Shown here: piece after piece, positions 15,939 through 24,089 of the stretch | Numbering within the stretch: position 1 is the first letter of the stretch | How the letters are laid out: each line of letters begins with the position of its first letter | Assembly (NCBI RefSeq): GCF_023656565.1 | Contig: NZ_JAMOKG010000003.1 | Location: 186,001 to 250,000, forward strand | Origin: Flavobacterium tyrosinilyticum | GTDB taxonomy: Bacteria > Bacteroidota > Bacteroidia > Flavobacteriales > Flavobacteriaceae | Direction: 5' to 3' | DNA length: 64,000 nucleotides | Notes under the pieces: model-generated | What the model saw: the letters and a program-made list of their open reading frames with translations, nothing else | What the model was told of the DNA's origin: nothing | Database searches by the model: none | Position numbers and translations under genes: made by a program

Positions 15939-16988
15939 ATGGCACCGAACTTTTTTAGACCTTATCTATTTACTGGACTACACATTCTTGGCTGGTCGCT
16001 ATTAGGGTATCTTATGCTGTTTTATATTCCGCTGACTTGGAATGTTGTGCTTCCGCAAGCATTCTGGCTTTGGCAGAGTATTATATTGTTTTTATTAATG
16101 ATTCTTTTTTATTCTACAGCAAAAAAAATAGTTCCAAAAACCATCATTAAAGACAATACTTCGGCATTTTTAATTTGGGCATTTGCAGCAATTATTGCCA
16201 TGCAATTAATCGCTTATTTTTATACCTCACAAACCGATCTTCATACTCAAATCAGCAAGGCTATTGGCTTTAAAAAATATAAAAATCCGTATTTTGATAA
16301 TTACGTATTTACTTTGACATTATTGGTTTTAGGAATAAGCACCAGTTGGGCAATGTTAACGCATTGGCAAAAAGCCGCACAGCATAAACAGAAACTAGAA
16401 CAAGACAAAACAATGGCAGAATTGGCCATGCTGAAAGCACAAATTAATCCGCATTTTTTCTTTAATTCTTTGAATAGCATTTATTCTTTGACTTATACTG
16501 ATATTGAAGATTCTAGAAATGCGCTGCATACTTTAAGCCGAATGATGCGTTACTTGCTTTACAGCACAGAAGGCGAACGAACGACATTACTTAAAGAGGT
16601 AGAATTCTTAAAAGATTTTATCGCTTTGATGAAACTACGTGCCAATAGCAAATTGACTATCAACACAGAAATTCCCGAAAAACTGCACGATTATCCGATT
16701 GTTCCGATGTTATTACTACCTTTAGTAGAAAATGCGTTTAAGCATGGCGTTCATGCAACCGATAAAAGTGAAATACACATTAAACTTTCGCAAAACAATA
16801 CACATCTAGAATTTGAAGTAGAAAATACTTTTTTCGAAAAAACATCGGTTTCAGATGAAGGCGGAATTGGTTTAACCAACACCAAACGCAGATTGCAATT
16901 GATTTATCCAAATCAGCATTACATATCTTTTGGAGTTACCGATCATGGAACATATAACATTAAACTCAAAATAACTTTAGAGCAATGA
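15939..16988 (+). CDS. Sensor histidine kinase, LytS/YpdA-like (His_kinase family)
   Basis: A 349-residue kinase with four predicted membrane helices in the first 150 residues and no extracellular domain of size. After a short coiled segment comes the phospho-acceptor block MLKAQINPHFFFNSLNSIYS, with His in INPHFFFN, then an HATPase domain with LPLVENAFKHGV (N box) and DEGGIGLTNTKRRL (G box). I chose ATG 15939 over the in-frame ATG 57 bases upstream because the upstream extension (MPNFHIQIKC...) is polar and the MAPNFFRPYLF start leads straight into the first helix. It overlaps the response-regulator gene by four bases (ATGA). It probably senses a membrane or envelope signal and phosphorylates its partner. 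Confidence 0.9.
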   Translation: MAPNFFRPYLFTGLHILGWSLLGYLMLFYIPLTWNVVLPQAFWLWQSIILFLLMILFYSTAKKIVPKTIIKDNTSAFLIWAFAAIIAMQLIAYFYTSQTDLHTQISKAIGFKKYKNPYFDNYVFTLTLLVLGISTSWAMLTHWQKAAQHKQKLEQDKTMAELAMLKAQINPHFFFNSLNSIYSLTYTDIEDSRNALHTLSRMMRYLLYSTEGERTTLLKEVEFLKDFIALMKLRANSKLTINTEIPEKLHDYPIVPMLLLPLVENAFKHGVHATDKSEIHIKLSQNNTHLEFEVENTFFEKTSVSDEGGIGLTNTKRRLQLIYPNQHYISFGVTDHGTYNIKLKITLEQ

Positions 16989-17716
16989 CCGTATTAAAAT
17001 GTATAGCAGTAGATGATGAACCATTGGCTTTAAAACTGGTAGAAACGTTTATACAGCAGACTCCTTTTTTAGAATTAATAACAACTTGCGATAATGCTGT
17101 AGACGCGATGGGCATCATTAGAGAAACAAAACCCGATTTGGTTTTCTTAGACATTAATATGCCTAATTTAACTGGAATGGAATTGGCAAGACTTCTTCAA
17201 GATCAAGCTGGACCATTGCCTAAAATCGTTTTTACAACAGCTTACAATCATTATGCAATTGAAGGTTATCGCGTAAACGCTGTCGATTACCTTTTAAAAC
17301 CTTTCAGTTACGAAGAATTTCTACGTGCTTCAAGCAAAGTTTTGCAATTAACCGAAGAAGCTAATAATACCTTTACCACAATTGCTGCAGATGACGAATT
17401 TATCTTTCTAAAAGTAGAATACCAATGGGTTAGAATTTCTCTAAAAGACATCACTTATATCGAAAGTTTAAAGGATTACGTAAAAGTACATCTTGAAGAT
17501 TCTCAAAAAGCTTTAATGTCTCTTATTTCGCTTAAAGCATTAGAAGAAAAACTGCCTTCGTCAAAATTTATGCGCGTTCATCGTTCGTTTATTGTTTCGC
17601 TTGACAAAATAAGTGCTATTAGCAAAAACTCCATTTTTATAGATAAAATAGAAATCACAGTCGGCGAACAATACAAAGAAGCTTTTAAAACATTGGTTGA
17701 AAAATGGCTGAAATAA
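16985..17716 (+). CDS. LytTR-type response regulator
   Basis: A 243-residue regulator: receiver domain (about 3-120) with acidic pocket VDDEPLAL, phospho-acceptor Asp in DLVFLDINMPNLTG (about residue 55) and the Thr/Lys signalling residues (FTTAYN, LLKPF). This is followed by a LytTR DNA-binding domain (about 140-240) with DITYIESLKDYVKVHLED and FMRVHRSFIVSLDKI. The ATGA overlap with the kinase gene makes this a bicistronic two-component pair. The divergently transcribed efflux operon is the obvious candidate target, alongside autoregulation. Confidence 0.93.
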   Translation: MTVLKCIAVDDEPLALKLVETFIQQTPFLELITTCDNAVDAMGIIRETKPDLVFLDINMPNLTGMELARLLQDQAGPLPKIVFTTAYNHYAIEGYRVNAVDYLLKPFSYEEFLRASSKVLQLTEEANNTFTTIAADDEFIFLKVEYQWVRISLKDITYIESLKDYVKVHLEDSQKALMSLISLKALEEKLPSSKFMRVHRSFIVSLDKISAISKNSIFIDKIEITVGEQYKEAFKTLVEKWLK

Positions 17717-17735
17717 AATTAGAATTACAAAAATC

Positions 17736-18029
17736 ATGGAAAAAAGATCAAACAAATATTATCTTACTTTAAGTCTTAAGGAATATTCAAATGGTGAAAC
17801 CGAACCAGCAAAAGAACTCGGAATCGAATTTGATAATCACGACGAAATCTTTGGAATTATCGAAAGAATAAAGTCTAAAAACATTTTTGCAAACGAATCT
17901 GAAGCAGTTCAATTTGCTTTAGGGTTAAAATTATTTAGCGAAATCAAATTAAAAAACCGCAAAAATCCTCTTTTTGAAGAATTAAATGAAGTTTTTCCGG
18001 TCTTCATGAAAAAATTAAAAAGTCTTTAA
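17736..18029 (+). CDS. Small protein resembling the DUF3861 family
   Basis: A 97-residue soluble protein starting MEKRSNKYYLTLSLKEYSNG and ending in a Lys-rich helix (FPVFMKKLKSL). Alternating charged strands (EFDNHDEIFGIIERIKSKNIF) and a central helix (NESEAVQFALGLKLFSEI) match what I remember of DUF3861, a family of small proteins often found beside regulators. That family assignment is from memory only. It follows the response regulator by 19 bases and may be co-transcribed. Function is unknown. Confidence 0.7.
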   Translation: MEKRSNKYYLTLSLKEYSNGETEPAKELGIEFDNHDEIFGIIERIKSKNIFANESEAVQFALGLKLFSEIKLKNRKNPLFEELNEVFPVFMKKLKSL

Positions 18030-18377
18030 CATCCTCTTTAAAAATAAGACTTCAGCCCTATTTTTATTGAAGTTTTGAATGTTAAATTTCTGCTACGAAA
18101 AAAACAATACAATTCCTACTGGCAATATTTTGTCACAATTTTCCGTTCCAATTAGGCATGTCCCACTAAATGCTTTTTCCAAAAGAAGTTTAATTTCTGT
18201 TTTGAAATTCTTCTGCTTCATACAAAATGGCATAAGCATTTAGGCATTCTTAATTGAAAACAGAGCGTTCATTTGAAACTGACCATTTCAAATTTACTGA
18301 ATCTCTACTCATAATCTTCTCTTTCGAAATGTTCGATAATGCAAAAATTATTTTTTAACCATTAAAATGAAAGCATT
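18030..18377. other. 348-base gap with an inverted repeat, no gene
   Basis: No coding sequence is seen. CTAAATGCTT (18166-18175) is matched by AAGCATTTAG (18234-18243), and the interval between holds AGAAGTTTAATTTC and GAAATTCTTCT as inner inverted words. This gives a plausible long hairpin around 18160-18250, upstream of the sugar dehydrogenase gene. GGCAT words flank both arms. It could be a leader structure or a degenerate palindromic element. Confidence 0.3.
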
Positions 18378-19607
18378 ATGATAATTCAAAAAAGTATTTT
18401 TCTTTTGGCCACCATTCTTGTTTTGGGCAGTTGTTCGAATAACGACAATACTGATCCAGACACCAATCCAGGACCAACTGGCCCACCTGTAGAAACTGGT
18501 ACAGCCAATACCACTTATCAGCCCGCATTTTCTGGACAAACACGAGCAGGAAGCATTCAAACTACCACAGAATATGAAGCTAAAATAATCACCAGCGGTT
18601 TAAGCGCTCCTTGGGGAGTTGCATATCTTCCTGACGGACGTCTTTTGGTAACCGAAAAATCGGGTAAAATTAGAATTGTGACTCAAGCTGGAGTTATTGG
18701 TGAGGCATTAACAGGCGTTCCTGCTGTAAATCCAGCAGATCAAGGCGGATTATTAGGTATTTGCCTAGATCCAGCATATGCCACTAACCGAATGATTTAT
18801 TGGGCTTTTTCTGAAGTTGTTGCTGGGGGAAATATTACCGCTGTCGCGAAAGGAAGAATATCTGATAATGAAACTGCAATTGAAAACGTAACAGTTATTT
18901 ATCGTTCGAATACGCCAAACGCAAGCACGCTGCATTACGGAAGCCGCATTGTATTTGACAAAACTGGAAATTTATTTGTAAGTATTGGAGAAAGATCTGT
19001 TTTACAAACTCGTCCGTTGGCACAAGCTGTAACGAGCAGTTTGGGTAAAATTGTACGCATTACAACAAGCGGACAAGCAGCACCAGGAAATCCATCTTTT
19101 ACACAAACGGGGGCTTTGCCAGAACTTTATACTATTGGTCAGAGAAATCCGCAGGGCTTGGCTGTTCATCCAACAACGGGTGACTTATGGGAAAGTGAAC
19201 ACGGCCCAAGAGGCGGTGATGAAATTAACCGAATTACAGCTGGAGCAAATTACGGCTGGCCAACAATTACTTACGGAATTGAATATAGTGGTACGAAAAT
19301 TGGAGAAGGTATTACACAACAAACTGGAATGGAGCAACCGGTCTATTATTGGGATCCTGTAGTGTCACCAAGTGGTATGACTTTCTACGCTGGAAACCGT
19401 ATTCCAGAATGGCAAAATAACCTTTTTATTGGTTCATTGAGCGGCATGCACATTATACGTTTAGTTTTTAAAGACAATAAAGTAGCTGGTGAAGAAAGAA
19501 TATTAGCAGGACAAGGTCAAAGATTTAGAGATATCACGCAAGGAAAAGATGAAGCATTATACGCCGTTACCGATCAAGGAAGACTTTACAAAATTGATAA
19601 AAAATAG
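18378..19607 (+). CDS. PQQ-dependent aldose sugar dehydrogenase-like lipoprotein (sGDH/YliI family)
   Basis: A 409-residue exported protein. MIIQKSIFLLATILVLGSCSN has a lipobox (GSCS), followed by a Pro/Gly/Thr/Asp linker of about 40 residues. The catalytic six-bladed propeller shows LSAPWGVAYLPDGRLLVTEK, DQGGLLGICLDP, LHYGSRIVFDKTGNLFVSIG, GQRNPQGLAVHPTTGDLWE, HGPRGGDEINRI and GANYGWP. These include the His and Arg residues that hold PQQ in soluble glucose dehydrogenases. The enzyme would oxidise aldoses at the cell surface. No pqq biosynthesis gene is present here, so the cofactor may be taken from outside. The gene stands alone and is followed by a terminator at 19635. Confidence 0.85.
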   Translation: MIIQKSIFLLATILVLGSCSNNDNTDPDTNPGPTGPPVETGTANTTYQPAFSGQTRAGSIQTTTEYEAKIITSGLSAPWGVAYLPDGRLLVTEKSGKIRIVTQAGVIGEALTGVPAVNPADQGGLLGICLDPAYATNRMIYWAFSEVVAGGNITAVAKGRISDNETAIENVTVIYRSNTPNASTLHYGSRIVFDKTGNLFVSIGERSVLQTRPLAQAVTSSLGKIVRITTSGQAAPGNPSFTQTGALPELYTIGQRNPQGLAVHPTTGDLWESEHGPRGGDEINRITAGANYGWPTITYGIEYSGTKIGEGITQQTGMEQPVYYWDPVVSPSGMTFYAGNRIPEWQNNLFIGSLSGMHIIRLVFKDNKVAGEERILAGQGQRFRDITQGKDEALYAVTDQGRLYKIDKK

Positions 19608-19634
19608 AAAGTAAACTTGTTCACCATACATGCC

Positions 19635-19662
19635 AAAAACGCCCCAAATATGGGGCGTTTTT
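19635..19662 (+). terminator. Bidirectional terminator
   Basis: AAAAACGCCCCA (19635-19646) and TGGGGCGTTTTT (19651-19662) form a 12-bp stem around AATA. It separates the sugar dehydrogenase from the convergent thioredoxin-fold genes. Immediately after it, 19670-19740 contains TGTTTCAGGTTTCAAG and CATGAAACATGAAACA, an inverted GTTTCA-word element like that at 37997-38056. Confidence 0.85.
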
Positions 19663-19741
19663 ATTTATGTTTTTTTTGTTTCAGGTTTCAAGTTTCACGT
19701 TAAACGCAGCGGAATAAAACATGAAACATGAAACAAAACAA

Positions 19742-20356
19742 TTAAGCTTTTGCTTTTCTTTTTACCGTACAGCCAATTTCTTTAGTTTGTGTAATTGCTG
19801 GTTTTTGACCACTTTTTAATGACGCAATTACATCTTCTGCATATTTTATTTTCTGCGGATTGTTCCCTTCTGGATCATTGTCGATTGCTCCTACATATTC
19901 TACTACATTACCTTTTGAAGTTTTAGAAACGATAAAGATGTGAGGCGTGCGTTTTGCACCATATTCATCCGTGATTTTTTGTCCTGGATCAAATAAATAT
20001 GGGAACGAATATTTTTTCTTTTTTGCCAAATCCTGCATTTTTGCAAAAGTATCTGCATTAGAAGCCTCGGGATCGTTCGGATTGATTGCAATTACAGGAT
20101 ATCCTTGAGATTTGAATTTTTTATCCAAATCGATAATTCTCTGCTCATATCCAATTGCATATGGACAAGTGTTACAAGTAAAAACAACGATATATCCTTT
20201 TGCATCTTTAAAAGTTCCAAAAGAAACGTCTTTGTTGTCCACATTTTTCAGTTTGAAATCTGGAGCTGCATCGCCCGCTTTAAGTGTTACAGCATTTTGT
20301 GCATGAGATAGAAAAGCAGAAAATGCTAATGCTAGTAATAAGATTATTTTCTTCAT
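19742..20356 (-). CDS. Exported redoxin/thioredoxin-fold protein (AhpC/TSA-like)
   Basis: A 204-residue protein with signal peptide MKKIILLLALAFSAFLSHAQ. The redoxin core starts AGDAAPDFKLKNVDNKDVSF, with the active-site region VVFTCNTCPYAIGYEQR (Cys-x-x-Cys at about 55-58), then VIAINPNDPEASNADTF and the cis-Pro region YGAKRTPHIFIVS. This TCxxCPxA type is common in periplasmic thiol-disulfide proteins of Bacteroidota and differs from classical peroxiredoxins, which lack the second Cys there. It ends with a basic tail. It lies six bases downstream of a TlpA-like gene, so the two form an operon likely involved in redox homeostasis of exported proteins. Confidence 0.85.
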   Translation of the reverse strand: MKKIILLLALAFSAFLSHAQNAVTLKAGDAAPDFKLKNVDNKDVSFGTFKDAKGYIVVFTCNTCPYAIGYEQRIIDLDKKFKSQGYPVIAINPNDPEASNADTFAKMQDLAKKKKYSFPYLFDPGQKITDEYGAKRTPHIFIVSKTSKGNVVEYVGAIDNDPEGNNPQKIKYAEDVIASLKSGQKPAITQTKEIGCTVKRKAKA

Positions 20357-20362
20357 AATGGT

Positions 20363-20842
20363 TTACAGTTTTTTATATTCAGTTAATAATTGTTCGTATG
20401 TAAATTCGCTTTCAACAAATTTTCTTTTATCATTTTTAATAAAAAGCGTCGCCGGAATACTTCCTGACCAGCTTGGATCAATTCGATCAATAAACTCTTG
20501 AGGATTACTTTCGTTTAAAAGAAAGACTTCATTCTTTAAATTTTTCCTTTTCACAAACGGAATTACATTCGATTGCAATTTGGATTTAAAATCTAAGCTT
20601 ACCAATAAAACAGCTACTTTCTCTGATTTATGTTCTGCTCCCAATTTCTCGAAATGTGGCAATTCTTTTATGCATGGTGCGCACCAAGTTGCCCAAAAAT
20701 TGACTACATAAGTGCTGTCTTTTCCGTTTTTAATTCTTTCGTTGAGCTGATTTATATTTAAAAGCTTTACGTTCTGATTGTATCCTTTTACGGAAAAAAG
20801 TAGAAAAAGAAGAAAGGAAATTTTTAAAAGTTTATTTTTCAT
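20363..20842 (-). CDS. Exported TlpA-like thioredoxin-fold protein
   Basis: A 159-residue protein with an N-terminal signal peptide (MKNKLLKISFLLFLLFSVKGYNQ). Classical redox motif NFWATWCAPCIKELPHF (Cys-Ala-Pro-Cys at about 54-57), followed by LLVSLDFKSK and the cis-Pro loop SIPATLFIKND. This is the TlpA/ResA/thioredoxin-like group that reduces disulfides in periplasmic or cytochrome-related proteins. First gene of a two-gene operon with the redoxin at 19742. The region 20843-20971 downstream of the next gene contains CAAAG-word repeats (about 20938-20970) but no gene. Confidence 0.88.
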   Translation of the reverse strand: MKNKLLKISFLLFLLFSVKGYNQNVKLLNINQLNERIKNGKDSTYVVNFWATWCAPCIKELPHFEKLGAEHKSEKVAVLLVSLDFKSKLQSNVIPFVKRKNLKNEVFLLNESNPQEFIDRIDPSWSGSIPATLFIKNDKRKFVESEFTYEQLLTEYKKL

Positions 20843-20971
20843 AGACCTTTTGATCTTAAAATTAATTTGTTTCCTACAAATATAAACTAATGCTCAATTA
20901 GATTTTGTTAATGAAAATTTAATGAGTGTTTTAAGGAACAAAGGTTCAAAGTTGCAAAGAAACAAAGTTGC

Positions 20972-21634
20972 TTATCGTTGCTCATTTATAAAGGAAAACA
21001 AAATCTTATTTAATATTGTTACCTCTTCTTTATAACGTGGATAATCTGTTATGTTTCTTACGCTATGATTTTCCGTATTTGTCAATCCAATGTCATTTAT
21101 TTCTAGAAATGGAGACTGCATTACCAATCCATTTAAAATGCAATCTGAGATATATTCTGAATGTGCTTCAAACTTTGGAATCGTGTTCAAATGTTTTAAA
21201 ATAACGGGTTTTAAAATCGCTTTCTGATCACCAGAAATTCCAGTCATGGGTAGAAAAAGAAGAAACAGATTAGGATATTTTTCAAAAGACAATAATTCAT
21301 CCAAAGTAAAAAACCAAGCTTCAAAATGTCCTCCTAAATTTCCTATGTAAATATCATTCAGAAAAAAATTGATTTCATATTCGGCAAACTCAACTGCAAA
21401 ATTTAAATTATCATTTATTCTGCCTGCAACATATCTTGGATTTTCTTCTATATCATCATAATTAAAAAATATCCTTTCCCATTCATAAGCTTCTGTTTCA
21501 TTAATTTCTACAACTTCTAGAGCTTCATCAATATTTACTTCTTCTTTCTCATCAAAACCTCGTGACCAGCAGAAATAATACTTCCAGAAAAAGGTATTAT
21601 GGCTGAGTTCTTCGATTTGTATTGCTGTATTCAT
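20972..21634 (-). CDS. Unknown acidic protein in an immunity-like gene array
   Basis: A 220-residue soluble protein, acidic (EEVNIDEALEVVEINETEAYEWE) with several Trp/Phe-rich strands (TFFWKYYFCWSRGF, GHFEAWFFTLDELLSFEKY). No signal peptide or membrane segment. I do not recognise the family. Its composition and the position two bases after a PTH2-like gene, downstream of two SMI1/KNR4 genes, suggest an immunity protein of a polymorphic-toxin system, but that is inference from neighbours. It is the last gene of the run. Confidence 0.6.
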   Translation of the reverse strand: MNTAIQIEELSHNTFFWKYYFCWSRGFDEKEEVNIDEALEVVEINETEAYEWERIFFNYDDIEENPRYVAGRINDNLNFAVEFAEYEINFFLNDIYIGNLGGHFEAWFFTLDELLSFEKYPNLFLLFLPMTGISGDQKAILKPVILKHLNTIPKFEAHSEYISDCILNGLVMQSPFLEINDIGLTNTENHSVRNITDYPRYKEEVTILNKILFSFINEQR

Positions 21635-21636
21635 AA

Positions 21637-21954
21637 TTACAAATTATCTTGAGGTGTCCACATTCTAAAAAATTTAAACATTTTAGAGTATTCTTCCCGT
21701 GGTACAAATGCCATACAAACTTCTCGGTTATCTAGTGCTGACTCGGTTAAAATAATATGGTCCGGTTCTTTTCCTGCATTTATAAATTCTGTTTCAGAAA
21801 CCACGCAGACCACTTTTTTAAATATTCCGTTTACCCATTTCTGCATATTTTCGTTTTGCTCAAATTTTCTAAAACAGGCCAAAGATGCGTGGGCAGTTAT
21901 TACCGGAACCAATTTGTCTGGAACGTCCTGTTTTACTAAAATGTACATTTTCAT
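21637..21954 (-). CDS. PTH2-like small protein (peptidyl-tRNA hydrolase type 2 superfamily)
   Basis: A 105-residue protein with a Pth2-like order: MKMYILVKQDVPDKLVPVIT (first strand), AHASLACFRKFEQN (helix with the conserved Ala-His), FKKVVCVVSETEF, HIILTESALDNREVCMAFVP. Bona fide Pth2 enzymes show a conserved Lys-Gly-x-x-Ala-Gln and a Asp-Ala-Gly-x-T motif. Here those positions differ, so peptidyl-tRNA hydrolysis is doubtful and a derived role is likely. It overlaps nothing but sits two bases before the next gene, indicating co-transcription with the unknown gene at 20972. Confidence 0.6.
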   Translation of the reverse strand: MKMYILVKQDVPDKLVPVITAHASLACFRKFEQNENMQKWVNGIFKKVVCVVSETEFINAGKEPDHIILTESALDNREVCMAFVPREEYSKMFKFFRMWTPQDNL

Positions 21955-22051
21955 ATTAAATCTTATTTCCTTTTTTGGGCATTATATCTATACTGCAAAT
22001 ATTTCTAACTACTTTTTCGTTTGATCTCAGGTTATAAACTACTGAAATTAT

Positions 22052-23401
22052 TTAGAACAACTTTTCAAATAGTATTTTTTGTTCGTCTGATAATTGTCTG
22101 GCAATTTTAGCAAAATCTTTACTTTGCCCAAAAATGGTATACATAATGCTTTCCCAACAATAATCTGCCATTTCTTGAGGATTATCTCCACCATTTGAAT
22201 ATTCATTTAAATCTTCTTCGGTAAAATAATCCGAAATAAAATTCTCCTTACTATCCAACAATAATTTCAAATTCTTTTCATTTGTAAAATAAGAAATAAA
22301 GGTCTTATTATGCGGATGTTCCTGCATGGATAAAGCAGCATTGATAAAGACTTTTATCGATTTTTCGGTTATGCCGAATTTCTCCAAAAATACAGGCGTA
22401 AATTTGGCATGAACAGACTGATGTTCGCCATCAACTGTTTTATAATACTCAATTAGCGTATCAAAATATTCTTCGTCTTGTAATCCTAAAGCAAAAACGG
22501 CAAAAGTCGACGGCATGGCACAATTCTCGTCTTCAAGATTGTTGTACCATTCGTATTCTTTTTTAGCCAGATTAATATATTCTAAAATGTCCTTATGAAG
22601 GTTTGGATATTGAACAGCTCCAGCAAATAGATAGTTCTGTCCGCATTTTGGAAGTCCTTTTATCGGAAGCAACTCTTTGTTTTTGGATGAAAATGCGATT
22701 TCATAGCTTTTAGGAAAATCCGTCTTCAGAAGATTATTTACAAAATGTAATGCTTTTCTATAACTTTCTTCAGTTTCTGTAATCAGTTTTATATTGATTG
22801 TTGCAAAAACATCATTGGCTTTAGCTGTTAAATCACTGTCTTTGTACGCAATAAGTTCTTTGGGAAGTTTTCCTGTTCCGTTTTTCTTAAGCTGTTCTAC
22901 TTCATCAGAACCTAATTCTGTTACAACATCAAAATATTCGTTTGCAGTAACCGTGGCATAACTTGGGCCGTATTTAATATGAGAAACGGCAATATAGCAT
23001 ATAAAACTTAAAAGCTCTTTTTGCTCTTCCGTCAATATGGGTTCTGGAATCTCTTCTGTTGTTTTGGGTATAAAAATCTTGTATTTGCCTTTTTTTACTC
23101 TTTCAAAACTATTAAAAACCAATTCGTCTGCTTGCAATCCTAATGTATAACGATAACTATCAAATCCAGTAAGTTTTCTAAGTTTTTCGACAAATGAAAT
23201 ATAAAATTCTTTTGAGAAAGGTCTGCTCTGGAAAAAATATTCGATTATGGATGATAGTAGAAATTTTTCACCCGAATCTAATACATAAGGATTTGGATAC
23301 GATTTATCAATTGTAATTGTATTGTTATCAATCGCTTCAATGAATTTTTCTAAAAGCGATTCGTTACCTTCTATTTTTACTAAATAGTTTAATTCTCTCA
23401 T
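22052..23401 (-). CDS. Large uncharacterised protein in the SUKH-type array
   Basis: A 449-residue soluble protein (MRELNYLVKIEGNESLLEKF...). I chose the ATG at 23401 over the longer frame from 23461. The longer frame would overlap the upstream gene by 40 bases, and AGGAAAA sits 15-20 bases before 23401. The protein is helical and rich in Glu, Lys and Tyr. Notable segments are LLSFICYIAVSHIKYGPSYA, GLPKCGQNYLFAGAVQYPNL and NGGDNPQEMADYCWESIMY. I cannot place it with confidence; it may belong to one of the DUF families that accompany toxin-immunity loci. It is preceded by two SMI1/KNR4 genes on the same strand, 20 bases away. Confidence 0.6.
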   Translation of the reverse strand: MRELNYLVKIEGNESLLEKFIEAIDNNTITIDKSYPNPYVLDSGEKFLLSSIIEYFFQSRPFSKEFYISFVEKLRKLTGFDSYRYTLGLQADELVFNSFERVKKGKYKIFIPKTTEEIPEPILTEEQKELLSFICYIAVSHIKYGPSYATVTANEYFDVVTELGSDEVEQLKKNGTGKLPKELIAYKDSDLTAKANDVFATINIKLITETEESYRKALHFVNNLLKTDFPKSYEIAFSSKNKELLPIKGLPKCGQNYLFAGAVQYPNLHKDILEYINLAKKEYEWYNNLEDENCAMPSTFAVFALGLQDEEYFDTLIEYYKTVDGEHQSVHAKFTPVFLEKFGITEKSIKVFINAALSMQEHPHNKTFISYFTNEKNLKLLLDSKENFISDYFTEEDLNEYSNGGDNPQEMADYCWESIMYTIFGQSKDFAKIARQLSDEQKILFEKLF

Positions 23402-23421
23402 TATATTTTTATTCGTTTTTC

Positions 23422-24087
23422 CTATAATTTCTTTAAATCCTCTTCGATTCGTTTTTTCCAAATCAGAAAAGTTTTTAAATCAATTTTTCCTTTTGATTTA
23501 TTGTCTTCTAGTTCCTTTAATTCATGGCGGAGATCTCTGTATCGAATCTCATTTTCTGATGGTTCTTTTTGAGGATAAAGCACATCCAGCTCATCTTCTA
23601 CATTTGTGGTTTTACTCAAGACTTCTTCTAACGAGTTTCCTAAAAACACCCAACAGTCATCATCATATCCAAGATTTCCAGCAGGAATGAGAATGATCGG
23701 GAACCCCTCGTTTTCTCTGAGATCATAAGCATAAAACTTCCCTCCACCATTAAAAGCTATTGGAAGAAATGCCGGCGCCCAAATTGGAAATCCGTAATTT
23801 ATATACATCTGGCGAATTTCTTCTAACGAAAAAAAGCCAAATTCACGTTCGCCATTTATAATTCCACCACCGTTTGAATACTGCAAAAGTTCGATATATT
23901 CTTTTGGAAGCCTAAGCTGTTGAGGAATGCGGAAATATTTTGGATCTCTACCATTTGGATACAAACTCTCAATATCAGGAAAATTGTCAAACTCATCCTT
24001 TGAAAATAATTTGGTAAAGAAATCTTCTGAAACCGATTCTGTTAAAGCTGATTGCTTATCGAAAAAAGTAAATTTACTGAACCACAT
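23422..24087 (-). CDS. SMI1/KNR4 (SUKH superfamily) protein
   Basis: A 221-residue protein whose middle carries the SUKH signature: PQQLRLPKEYIELLQYSNGG (about 53-72), GEREFGFFSLEEIRQMYINYGF and LPIAFNGGGKFYAYDLREN, then GNLGYDDDCWVFLGNSLEEVL. This domain is found in many bacterial immunity proteins that neutralise secreted nuclease toxins, and in other roles. The C-terminus adds a charged coiled-coil (RDLRHELKELEDNKSKG). It begins two bases after the stop of the next SMI1/KNR4 gene upstream and probably shares its transcript. Confidence 0.85.
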   Translation of the reverse strand: MWFSKFTFFDKQSALTESVSEDFFTKLFSKDEFDNFPDIESLYPNGRDPKYFRIPQQLRLPKEYIELLQYSNGGGIINGEREFGFFSLEEIRQMYINYGFPIWAPAFLPIAFNGGGKFYAYDLRENEGFPIILIPAGNLGYDDDCWVFLGNSLEEVLSKTTNVEDELDVLYPQKEPSENEIRYRDLRHELKELEDNKSKGKIDLKTFLIWKKRIEEDLKKL

Positions 24088-24089
24088 AT

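Noticed and set aside
23402..23461. Longer N-terminus for the large protein at 22052
   Set aside because: It overlaps the upstream SMI1/KNR4 gene by 40 bases and lacks family-like sequence; the ATG at 23401 has a purine-rich stretch upstream.
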